Assembly: GCA_029721515.1 (NCBI GenBank)
Contig: CM056563.1
Coordinates: 11,796,954 to 11,860,953, forward strand
Length of the DNA stretch: 64,000 nt
Direction: 5' to 3'
Origin: Synanceia verrucosa
Lineage: Eukaryota > Chordata > Actinopteri > Perciformes > Synanceiidae
Made by a program: the position numbers and the translations under genes. Positions 11,472 to 23,000 of the stretch are shown here, in pieces. The notes beneath the pieces were generated by a model. The model saw only the letters and a program-made list of their open reading frames with translations. It made no database searches and was not told the DNA's origin. Within the stretch, counting starts at the first letter, position 1; each line of letters opens with the position of its first letter.

Positions 11472-11548
11472 ATGTCAGATGATGATGAGTAAACAACAAC
11501 TGTGATAATATAGTAGAAGGAGAAAGGAAAGGAAAGGAAAAAACATGG
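11472..11548 (+). other. samd9l: samd9l-like exon carrying leader, uORFs and start codon
   Basis: The acceptor TTCTTTTGCAG ends at 11471 and the donor GTGAGT starts at 11549. The exon ends AAACATGG, a good start context with A at -3 and G at +4. Two short upstream frames precede it: ATG at 11472 to TAA at 11490-11492, and ATG ATG ATG at 11479 to TGA at 11503-11505. The exon could also be the first exon of a shorter transcript. Confidence 0.7.
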
Positions 11549-14500
11549 GTGAGTAAACTCTTCTTTTTTTCAGTCGTCTACCTGCAAGTAGTTGTTTGTG
11601 TGTCTCTGCTTTTAATATATTACCTAAAATATTCCCTTGTGTTTGGCTCTGTCAACACTGTATTGTAAATTATAATTTGGTCTGATGATATATGATATAT
11701 ATTATGGAGGAACACAGATATATGGAGCAATTTAGCAACTTTCAGCACATTGTTTCACAGACAGTTTTGCTTTTTTATTTCATTTTCACTGCTCACTCTT
11801 ATTAATCTTATATAGAAGCACTTTGGTAGCATAGTAAGGGTGGATAGATGAAATAACTCTGCTGAAAAATCATGTCACCATGTGTCTGCTGAATGTGTAA
11901 ATTGGCAATTGTTGTAAACATATGAAGTTTACATACCATATCATATCATTACATACAATTTTAACTTTATAAAGATGATATGTCTTTTCATTGCTTCCTC
12001 ATTATGTTCTCAAACCACTGAGAGTGGGTGGGGTGGGGCAGCTTCCTTTCTTCTCAGTAATAATGCAAGTCTAGCTTGAAGAGATGCAAAAGATGTCTTC
12101 ACTGACATCTATGGCTGCAACGGGAGGATGGGATATGCTGCTGGAGAAGGAGTGGCCTATGTCTTATTCTTGGCTGCTTTTATTTTGGTCAAATGGTCAC
12201 ATTTCAGGTCTGACATAAAATCACAGAGAACAAAAAAATATTCTGGATTGAATGAAAGCAGCAGATTGAGAAAACTGTCACGTGCCAGCATATGGTGTCT
12301 GATCTATAAATATCTAAAGGGTTGGCAGGTTAAAGTCTCCCAGACACTTGATTGAACGAGGCAAAGCAGTTCTATTAATAGATATCCAGTCCTGACATGT
12401 TACACTTTGCACGGTTGAGATGTTCAGAGGTAGTGGGGCTTGTATGGGAGGAAAGTTTGAATATGCCATTTTCTACACACTCTGTGTTTGACTCCCAGTT
12501 GAGTTAGTAATGAATGTGCTGGAAAACCTTGGGAGGGCTGGCCTGAGTAGTGCAGGCAAAGACATATTTTGAGACAACTTAAAATCCATGTCCACCCATT
12601 CTGGAAATTTGGGTTGGTGATAGAAAGATACCCAGTTTTTTTAAAACAGAAAGTGCCTTGTGCCAGCATTTTTGTCCATTTTTGAGTCATATTTCTAGAC
12701 CCACAGAAAATTTTGTACTATGTCTCTGAAAACACAGAGTAGAGACCCACTATTTCATCATGAAAAAAAAGTTTGTTTTTACCTTGTTCCATTCTTGTTT
12801 TGTCTGGAGGACAGTAGAGGCCACTTTCACCAAAATCACCACTTTTGTCCAGAATCTGACCGTTTTGCTCTCTTAACACGATCGTCTCCACTTCCTGCTT
12901 TGATCTCTGTGGTGTATATTAACTCTTTACGTCCTGACTACAAATCACAGAAGCCCCAAAATTACTCACAGGCTGCAGCAGACCATGATCAGCGACCAGC
13001 TGCAGAAAAACCATTTTGACAGCGAAACTCGTCAATGGCACTCAAAAAGTTCAAATGGAAAATATGAGATGCCATACAATCACAGTTCTGAGATTCCTGA
13101 AAGAGGCATTTAGTTAATAAGTCCTCCCACACTTGTGTAAATTTAGCCAGGAAAAAAGAACTAAATTGGCGAATACAGCAGGTTGGCAAATAGCTGGGTC
13201 CAGAACATATAGTAACATGTCATTGATGTAGAGTCATACCATATGCTTATACCAGCCACAGCTGCAAACAGTTAAGTACTGCAAATATTCAACACTTCAG
13301 TGGGAATCAAAGGGCATGGGGCCAGTTGGATAGCAACAACATTTGTTGACAAAATAGAAAATATTGAATATCATATAATAATATAATGTCCTAATTAGTG
13401 CAGAAGATAACTATAGTGCTTCTGTTTTGTAGTGATTCTGTTTTTTTTTTTAATCAATCAAACATTCATTTTTTTCCTCTGTTTTCTCACTCAACAGCTG
13501 ACGAACTTGAGGGGTCACCCAAGGGTTGGACTGAATCTCAAGTAAGCTCCTGGTTAAGAGCCATTGGAGTGAAGGAGCAGTACATAGAAAAGCTCTATGA
13601 CGAAGAAGTCAATGGACAAATCCTTCTCACACTGAATGAGGATTTTTTAAAATCAAAGATTTGCATGAAATCAGGGCCGGCTCATTTGATTATTCAAAAG
13701 CGAGATGAGCTCATCAACTTAAAGCAAAAGGCTCAAGAGAAGAAAAAGTCCACCGGTTCTAAAAAAACTGAATCGGAGCAGAAATCGGTTCAAAGTGAAA
13801 GTGCTCCAGAACTGAATCCTGAGAGGCATCAAGATGTATTGAAGGAGAGACAAACTGCTCAGGAGCAGCGTGTGTTGGCTTCAAAGGAAGACTGCCGACC
13901 ACGACCATTTGATCAAGAGCCGATTGATTTCATATATGTAAAGCACAGTGTCCTGCAACCTGAATCAGGTGCTTTTAATCTCATATCCCCATGCCATGAA
14001 TTCAAGTCGTTTTCTATAGCTGCTGCACAGGATCGCCAAAGACTCCAAGCTAAGTTTGCCAAAGAGGTTCTTAAATTTGCAACCGGCTGTATGAACATCA
14101 GATCAAATGGCACAATACACTTTGGCGTGATGGACAGCAAGGACGATGCAGGATACGTGCATGGTGAGATAATCGGTGTTCCTGTTAAAGAGAAAGACAT
14201 TTATGTGGATGCTTTAGACCACATTGAAAGGAGTTTCTCCATTGACAAGGAGCATGTACGCCAGTGTGTTCGACCACCAAGGTTTGTTGAGGTTATAGAT
14301 CGGGAAAGTACAGAAAAAAGGTATGTGATAGAAGTTGACATTTTGCCTTCAGTAAGTATTGTTAGGGGCAAAGTGTATGCAGTTCGCCTGCCAAACTTCA
14401 AAGAGTCAACAAACAAAGTTGAATTTGAGAAAGAAACAATTATGCGGAGGGTGGGTGCAAAAACAGAGCCGGTGAGTGATAGAGACCTAAGTGATTTTTA

Positions 14501-17500
14501 CCAGAGAGTCAAAGATCGGGATGCTCAAAGAGAAGAAGCTGAGAAAAATCAGTTTCTCTGTGCTCCAGACTTCTGTCAAGATCTCGGGAGGAAACTCAAA
14601 ATGCTAATGACTTGTGGGAAGAAATTCATTGAAAAGGAGAAATGGTTCATACTTGTCACAAACAAATTCAACCACGATGACCTTTGCAACATCGACTGGC
14701 TTCTGAACATGAACATGTTCTGTGTGTTTGACTTTGATCCAGACTCAAAGATATCAGGTCTTTGCAGTCAGTACCTTCAGCATCACGCAACAAACATGCA
14801 TTCCCCACAGAGCTATAGGATATCTGGAGACATGACCATCAAAGAATTCACAAGTCACTTGCACCTGTTTGAGCAAACCAGCTGGATCTTTTGTAATGGC
14901 CGTAATGACTTCATTGGAAATGCAACTCCATGTGATGAGATGACTTGGATCGAGACAAAAGTGACTGTCCTGCGGGAAAGTGTGTCTTTGATTTGTAAAC
15001 AAATCTTGCCAAAGGGGACGTTCCAGGTGATTTTTCTTCTCACATCACCAGTCGAGAAACCGCTCTTGCTGACATTTTATGAGTTTTTCACAGACATGGA
15101 AGGCCATGAGGACATCATCTGCATCTGTCAATCTCAGGAAAACTTCCAGAAGTGGCAAAGCTTTGCAGAGGTCTCATGTGGACAGAGGGAAACTGTGATC
15201 AATTGCAGTGTTGTTGGGATGAAAATGAGCCACATCAATTCAACTCTACAGGAAATACAACATGTGAAAGCATGCATCAGCAAACACTTGCCAGTCTTTG
15301 TGAGGGGAACTTGTCTTCTCGAAACACATGAAGAGGAGCAGATGTATTCTCTGGAAATTCTTACGGCCGATCACTGTGATGAAACAAGCAAAGACTTCAT
15401 CAGTGAGGAGAAAGACAACATTGACCTACAGTTCTACCGCGGTGGGAGAGTGAACTGGTTGAATTTCTGGCTTGCAGAGCATAATTATGTTGGAGAGGTA
15501 ATTGAAAGAGATGCTTACCATGAGGTTACCAACCTTCTCCATAATGCTTTGAAGCGGAATGCAGATCAAACTCCAGTGAAGAGTATAAACATCTACCATC
15601 ATCCAGGAAGTGGTGGAAGCACTGTGGCAAGACAGGTGCTGTGGAACAACAGGAAAGATCTGAGATGTGCTGTTGTGAAGCCTTCATACTCAGCTGCTCT
15701 TGTTGCACAACATGCAGCTGAACTAAGAGAACATGAAGAAAAAGATCCACAGAATTGTCTTCCTGTGCTGCTCCTTGTTGAAGACTCAGACAAAGAATAT
15801 CTAGATGATCTCAGGAATGAACTAGAGGTTGGCATGAACATCAAGAGAATCCGGTATGGAACTCTGTGTTTCATTTTGTTGAGCTGCAGACGATCCCACG
15901 ATCCAGAGAAAAGATGCAAAGAGTCTCCATTACAGAATGTGTCAGTCACTCACAAACTGTCAGACAAAGAAAAGAGAAAGTTTGCTGGAAAACGACAGGT
16001 GCTCAACGAGCGCCATGAGCTTCAATTCATCCTGACATTTGTTTTGATGAGTGAAGAATTCGATGAGAATTATATTCAACAGTTTGTGGAGCATTTGCTC
16101 CAAGGCATTGACCGCCAATCAGTTGTCACTCGCCTCATTCTCTACGTAGCACTGCTGAACACTTATGTTCAAAATTCTTTCATCTCTCAGTCCCATTGTG
16201 AAGCATTGCTTGCTTTAACAGTGAAGTGGGAAAGGTTTCGCCAGCATGACTTTGAGGGATCACTTAGTGATCAGGCCAAACTAGTCTTCTTGCACCTTCG
16301 AGATGACCAGACACACATTGAATCGATCAGGATCATCCACCCACTGGTTGCAAAAGAGATTCTCCAACAACTTCTGGGGGACCAACAGACCCAAAGCAGT
16401 TTGGCAATGGATTTGCTCTGCAACAACGTGCTTTTTGAGCACAGATTTGGAAGGGACGAATATCTGTCATTTCTGAGAGCACTTTTCATGAGGAGATCCA
16501 GAATATGCAAAGGTGACAAATATGATAGCTTTTTCGCTCCTTTGATTGAGCATGTGTATGAAAAAGAGAAAAACCCTGATGGAGCAATTGCGTTACTGAA
16601 GGAAGCATTCCAGCGGTTCCATAAAGATCCATTCTTTGCACAACAACTCGCTCGCCTTCATTACACCTGCGAGAAGTTTGAAGAGGCAAAATACTGGGCA
16701 GAGACTGCAGCCAAACAGCTGCCCAACAACTCATACATACTCGACACAAAAGGGCAGGTGTACAGGAAATGGTTCCAAGCTAAAAGCAAAGCTCTTGACA
16801 ACGTACCAAAGACAGCCCAAAGTGTAGCAGATGCTGTGGAGACTGCGCTGAAAGCCCTGGAGTGTTTTCAAGAATGTGAGAAAGCAGCTGACGCGGATAT
16901 GGAACACCACAACCGCTCTGGGTTTTTTTCTGAAGTTGAAGTCAGCTGCAGCCTACTCAAGCTTATCTCCTCATCGCAAGTGTTTGCAAACAGAGCCAAT
17001 GGCCATTCAGAGTGTATGAAGTACCTGTTAACAGATTACATTCCGAAGGAAGTTGAAGACGCCTGGAAACCATTTCATGACCGTTTGAAAAAACTTCACA
17101 CGACAATGCAAGATGCTTTGGAGTGGATTTCAGAAGACCTCAGTTACTTCCAGACAGACATCGATGCAGATGAAGAAGAGACCCCTGAAAGTCCTGAAGA
17201 GAAGCCCCTGAAATGGTTGGCAAATAAGTCTTCAGAGTACGGAAAGTACTTCAGTGACGTTTATTCTACTGCACTTCTACAACAGGGCCAGTCAATCCCA
17301 GCCAATCTCACTCCTTTCCAAAAACGCATGATCATCTGCCGTCTTGGCGGGGGTAACGTGACATCTATCCTCTCTAAGCTAACTGACCAGAGGGATGCAG
17401 TACGTCTGGAAACCATCCTTTCTCTCTACCCCAGCAATCCACTAAATGCCAAATTTGGTCAAAGGGATATTGTCTGTTACATAATGGCCCACATTTCTCT

Positions 17501-18092
17501 GAACTGTCTGTCGCCACAGAATCCGAAGGTAGCTCCTCTGAAAGATCTACAGTCACTTTGTCGTCAGTTCCCATCTGATAAAAGGAAATGTCTACCAAGT
17601 GCTCTGTTCTTGCTTACCTTGCTATTCTGGCCAGAGGATCACGACTCAGATCGAGAGAAAGAAACCAAATATGAAATTGTGCAGTCAGCTGTTGAACACC
17701 TGGAAAAAGGCTACAAGACCAAAATGAAGGATATTCCTCAGCGGAAAAGAAGGATTTACACCCATTTTTTTCTGGGCAATGGGAACGGATTGGATAAAAT
17801 TGTCCACAAGAGAAAGTTTGAAACAGTCACAAAGGGGTTTTCTGTCTCTGAGAAACGCATGAAGTGGTTCAGAGGTGAGGCATGGAAAAAGCCTGAGATC
17901 GCCGAGATGCTGAAATGTGTTTCTGGGTGGACTGAGGATGGAGTGGTGTACCTTAAAGGCCCTGAGAAAAAGAAGTTCAGTATAATGCCTCTACATGTAC
18001 CTTCGGTGCCACACAGTGATGAAAACATTTCGTTCTACCTGGGGTTTACATTCAGAGGCCCTGTTGCCTACAACATCATTGTGAAACAGTAG
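11545..18092 (+). CDS. samd9l: SAMD9/SAMD9L-like antiviral protein
   Basis: The coding exons are 11545-11548 (ATG G) and 13498-18092, joined by a GTGAGT...CAACAG phase-1 intron. The product starts MADELEGSPKGW and is 1532 residues, close to the roughly 1580 of mammalian SAMD9 and SAMD9L. No in-frame ATG exists at the 5' end of the big exon, so the small exon is needed. Domains in order: SAM (about residues 8-73); a charged linker; an AlbA_2/Schlafen-like domain with HEFKSF (Glu at about 169) and NGTIHFGVMD (about 205-214), the region linked to nucleic-acid binding and tRNA cleavage in the human proteins; a middle region containing SWIFCNGRND; a P-loop NTPase with Walker A HHPGSGGST (702-710) and Walker B LLLVEDSD (about 759-766); a TPR-like segment (about 1026-1092); and a C-terminal OB-like end (ISFYLGFTFRGPVAYNI). 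Family members restrict viruses by blocking translation and are interferon-induced. I cannot separate SAMD9 from SAMD9L orthology. Confidence 0.93.
12635..12972. repeat. Dispersed repeat, copy 2
   Basis: This is the longer partner of 95-351, lying in the samd9l-like intron. It has the same order of shared blocks plus additional internal sequence. The family is unknown to me. The rest of the intron (11549-12634 and 12973-13497) shows nothing recognisable; short frames there have no support. Confidence 0.75.
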
Positions 18093-18905
18093 TTTCTCTC
18101 TTTCAACAATGACCCTATCACATATGAATGTAGGTCATCTTGCTGAAAAACGGACCTAGTATCCACCACATTACCCAAAAACAAGAGCACATTATGGAAG
18201 AAAAAAAGCTTTTTATGACAGTTGGTAAAGTGGGCAATACTTGTAAAAGACAAAAAAAAAATGTTGACGCATATGATATGGTATTTGTTTTGTAAGATCT
18301 GATATTTACATCTTTTCTCTCTTATACATGTATATAAGTGTACTCCAAAATACAACTGAAATGTTATAAAATACAGCTTTGTTTATATACAAAAATGGAC
18401 TATGACACGATTCACTCTGGATTCCCAGAGTAATAACAATGTACACTGAATTTGCTCCTCTACAGCTAAAGTCCTTGCTTAGATCTGTGTCTAGTATCTT
18501 GTTATTTGCAGATTGTTAATAGATCCGGTGCCTTTTGAATGCATCACAAGTGAATGTTTGTGCCTTGATTTTGTTTACTTTGCTCACATTTGGAAAATGA
18601 ACTAAACTGCTGTTAAAAAACAAGCATGTTGGTGAATTTTAGTTCCATGTGTGAACCGTTCCTAAACATCTGGGCTTCTAGCAGATCATAGCTAATAACC
18701 ACTCTTCTATATTTTTCAGGATACAATGGTGTGGTTTAACAATAAATGTATTAAGAGTAATATTATGTACTGTTGGAGAGCATTTATATTGATATACAGA
18801 ACAGAAAATGTGTGCAGTGTTGAATTTAGTGGTTGTTTAGATATCATCTGTACTTACGAACTTTGAAAACATACTTGTCCTTAAAATAAATTAATTTACT
18901 GAATG
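18093..18905 (+). other. samd9l: samd9l-like 3' UTR and poly(A) signal
   Basis: AT-rich untranslated sequence follows the TAG stop. An AATAAA at 18885-18890, followed by a T/G-rich stretch (GTAGGTTTTTGTTGTC), is the best candidate cleavage signal, giving a 3' UTR of about 0.8 kb. Confidence 0.65.
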
Positions 18906-19800
18906 CAGTAGGTTTTTGTTGTCATTCCTTGAACAAACTACGTCACAGTCTTTTCAGAAGATACGCTGAAAAATAGTGCAGCAACTTGCAGACTTTTGAA
19001 GACTTAAAGGACATAAGCCTTAAAAAATGAACAATGAAAGCACAACACAAAGCATTTTTAACATGATCAAAAAAAAAATCATTTTTTAACACGTTGTGTG
19101 CACTTCAGAAAGAAAAAAAACTCTTGCATCAGAACTTTGTTGAGTTTACAGTTGAAGTGAAGAAGAAATGAGGAGACATTAATCATGTTTCAGTAGAGTC
19201 CTTAGGGTCAACGTTTCCAGTGATTGATTATATTATTTAGCACACAAGTTTTGTCTGTTCATCTCCTCATTGTGAGACTTTTGTATTAGGAGTAAATCAT
19301 ATAGCTTGGGGAATTATAGTGTGAATTAGAATTAAGTGTGTTAGTCTATAAAATTACCTGGAATCCAAAATGGTGGCTTACAAATAACATAAATATTTTT
19401 TTTGACGTACTTCATAACTAAAAGCAACTTTTAGTTCAAGAATCAATAATATGTCCCAAGTTGACGGTATTGGTTAGTGGTAGCTTAAAATATGGGTCTA
19501 TCTGACTAGAATCTTTATTTAAATTACCATGATGTCATTTCTTATTCTAGACAAAATGTTTTCCGTCCTTGATTGAAATGTTTTTTATGACTGAAATGAC
19601 TCTGCTGTGCTTGATCATTCAAAAAAATAGGAGTATGAGTAGTGGTATTTTAGCACTTTTGTCCTAGTGTGCTTGCCCTAGATTTGATGTTAGCCTGCAC
19701 TTAATCTTTAACTATCCAGTTTTAACTCGTCTAATACAGTCGTTTCAGCGTGTTTCCTATATGTCTATGGCTGTCTCAGACATCTGACTAGAAGAGACTC
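18906..19800. other. Intergenic region between samd9l-like gene and gaa
   Basis: The sequence is AT-rich and unique-looking. I see no gene, RNA or recognised repeat. Confidence 0.55.
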
Positions 19801-19806
19801 AGCAAT

Positions 19807-19816
19807 TCTCGCGAGA
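19807..19816. promoter_or_regulatory. gaa: TCTCGCGAGA core promoter element of gaa
   Basis: The perfect palindrome TCTCGCGAGA lies about 195 bp upstream of the gaa ATG. This element is known from many TATA-less vertebrate housekeeping promoters and is bound by BANP. Possible leader donors occur at 19844 (GTGAGT) and 19892 (GTAAGT), with acceptors before 20011, so a short spliced 5' UTR is likely but not resolved. Confidence 0.6.
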
Positions 19817-20010
19817 AGTCCATGGCGAGAATCCAGCTTCCGTGTGAGTTCAGCAAAAGGTTTGAACGTCCAGAAAATGAACAAAACTGTGTGTAAGTTA
19901 TTTTCCTTTGGCTATGACGACGTGATGTGACTAACAGTAGGCCACAGCAGCTGTAATTCATTCACCTGTTGAATATTTATATATATTACGAAGCACAAAC
20001 TGCAAGTGTT

Positions 20011-23000
20011 ATGGCTCGGCTGTCCAACTTCATTGTGACAGTGCTCCTCTTCGCCGTGGCTTTGTCAACATGTTTGTACGGCAACCACTCATCTATCCAC
20101 CAGACCAGACCACAATATGTTAAGCAAAATAAACACGACAGACTTGGTAATGACAGTCCAGCAAAACTGAACAATTCAGTGGCAAAGGGGCGAGTCCACC
20201 CGGAAAGCTCCGAAGAGTCTAATATTTCCAGAGGCATTAAATGCACCATGTCCCCGGAGAGCCGCTTTGACTGTGCCAGGGACAGAGTGGTCAGCCAGGC
20301 AGAGTGTGAGGAGAGAGGGTGCTGCTATGTCCCTCTGCCTAACTCTGCTGGACCTCCTTGGTGCTTCTACCCCAGTGTGTATCCTGGCTACAGTATGGGT
20401 CCCCTCACTCCCACCAGGAGAGGTTATGCTGCCACCCTGTCTCGTCGCACCCCCTCATATCTCCCCACAGACATCCCCACTCTGCGGCTAGAAGTCATAG
20501 AAGAGGCTGCAGGCTGCTTGCACCTCACTGTGAGTACCCAATACTCAACAGTCTTTGTGATGTGAGTCCATGTGAGTATAGTTGGCTAGCTGTGATGGAA
20601 TCTACCTTTATTCATATGTGTGAGACCAGGAGATTAGACCCTCTATTATTCTATATATACTGTTCTTATGTAAGTTATTAGTATATTAGAATGTGCTGCT
20701 AATAATGCAGACTTACATTTTGTTTCCTCTCAAGTTAAAGGACCCATCGTCTCAACGATATGAAGTTCAGCTCCCAGCTGGTGTACCCCAGAGCAAAGCT
20801 GATGCCCAACAAGATGCCCTCTATACCACTGAGTACCAGTCTGACCCGTTTGGCTTCATAGTGCGGCGGAAATCCAATGGAAGGGTGATGTGAGTATCTT
20901 TAAATCTATAGGAAATGCATTTTATTGATGACATTATAGTAACGGTTTGTATAGTCATATTTATGTCTATCATTGTCATCAACTTTCTAACTCCTCCTTA
21001 GTGGTGGAATAAGTACTAATACCTCAGTGTGAAAGTTAAAGCTCTTGTTTCAAAATTTTACTAGAGTAGAAGTGTAAAATATGAACATTGAATTATACAT
21101 AAAGTTAAAGTACTTATTGGGCAGAATTATCCCTTTCAGAGAGTCTATATAATTATATAATGATTAGAATATTAGTTCTGATGCTTTAAGCAGCATTTTA
21201 ATGTGAAAGGTGTTGATTGTAGAGCCCACTTTAACGACTTTATGTACTGTTGGCTAGTTTAATTTGTAGCGCTGTATAATATTTTATGAACTGATCATTT
21301 TATATTTGTAAAAACTTAATCTGTAAAGTGACTGAAGTTGTCATTTAAATGTAGTGCAGCAAAAAGTAGTTTCCCTATGAAATGTAGTGGAGTAAGTGGC
21401 ATTAAACAGAAACACTCAAGTAGAGTAAAAGTACCCCAACAGTACTTGAGTAAAGGTACTCCTCCTACTGTTATAGTCATATTTTTACTTGCAGTATCCT
21501 TTCTCCTTTGTACAGTTCAGGTAATACAGCTATTATTCTGTAAAGTTTTCTCTTTTGCATTTAAAATGTTTATTTATATGCCTGTAATTTGTAACAGAAA
21601 AACACAGATCTTGGGTCTTGGAAAGCTTTTTTTTACATAGTAATGTAGAAACACTGATGCACCTCATACTTCTGCCATGTTAATGTTCAGTTTTGATTGG
21701 CACTGTCAGAGAGTTAACTGATCTATATGCTTATTATTGTAGTTGTTTATTATTGCAGTGGTGAGTAAATGGACTGTATTATTTTGACATATGTTTGCAT
21801 TAGATTATATAGATGTACCTCATACGTGGCATGGGAGTGTATTTCTCTATCTACAGTGATATTTTTAAGTGTGTAAATCAGCCAGTGATGTGATGCTTTT
21901 CTTAATCTTGATCGTCATGTAGAGCATTTTTGTCCTCCTCCCTGTCCAGCATGAATACTACAGTCGCTCCTCTGTTGTTTGCTGACCAGTACCTGCAGCT
22001 GTCCACCTCACTGGCCTCTTCCTTTGTGTCTGGCCTCGGGGAGCATTACACCTCCCTCCTCCTGGATCTTAACTGGACTTCCCTGACTCTCTGGAACAGA
22101 GACATGGCACCACATGTGAGTCTTTTCCAGTGGAGCATCAGGGTCCATCAGGCCCAAGACCTGAGACAGGGAAACAATATATTCCTGCTACACAAATTGT
22201 TTATTTTCTTCCGTCTTTATGAAATGTGTAACAGCTGTGTTGATGCTTGTTTCTGTCTACAGTTTGATGCAAACCTCTATGGCTCCCACCCATTCTACAT
22301 GGTACAGGAGGAGGACGGCTTGGCGCATGGAGTTTTCCTTCTCAATAGCAATGCTATCGGTACCTCTCTGTCTTTTCCAATGACACACACACACCATTCC
22401 AGTTTTCTTGCACCCATTTTCCATCCAGATTTGATTTTCTCGTATAGAAAAATAGTTATTATTGCTGAATATCTTTTCTAAATGTCTCTGCAGAGGTGAT
22501 GTTGCAGCCGACCCCTGCTCTCACCTGGGTGACTATTGGTGGAGTCCTGGACCTGTACGTTTTCCTGGGTCCCGACCCTCAAAGTGTTATACGACAGTAC
22601 CTCCAGGTCATTGGTATGTCTTTTTAGTAACACGTCTTCAAGTTGAAAGAGTGGAAAACCTGTGAAAATGTGTAAAAGCGAAGGATAAAGAGTATATATA
22701 TTTATCCGTTTCTCTGTTGCCATCTGTGTCCTCGCAGGCTATCCTATGATGCCTCCTTATTGGTCACTGGGCTTTCATCTGTGTCGCTGGGGTTACACCA
22801 CCTCTACTACAACCCGGCATGTGGCACAGCGCATGCACAATGCAAAATTTCCCATGGTAAATGAAGTAGTCACCAAGCTCCCGCAAATTTAAGTTCATAT
22901 GCAGAGATACAAATAGATATAAAATCAAACTAAAGAAAAGAAAAAAAACAATTCACATCTTAGATTTATATTTTAGTATGTTATATGCATCATATTCTAT

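Noticed and set aside
12279..12300. GTCACGTGCC, a near match to the lysosomal CLEAR site
   Set aside because: It lies inside the samd9l-like intron 7.7 kb upstream of gaa; a single E-box-like match is expected by chance.
12128..12355. 75-codon frame in the samd9l-like intron
   Set aside because: Hydrophobic stretch but no homolog recognised, no supporting exon signals, and composition like the intron around it.
13398..13497. Upstream extension of the samd9l-like frame
   Set aside because: The frame opens with GTG, not ATG, and the segment ends in a classic pyrimidine tract and CAACAG acceptor. It is intron.
19969..20010. Extra N-terminal residues before the gaa ATG
   Set aside because: They begin at a TTG. 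The ATG at 20011 gives a normal signal peptide.
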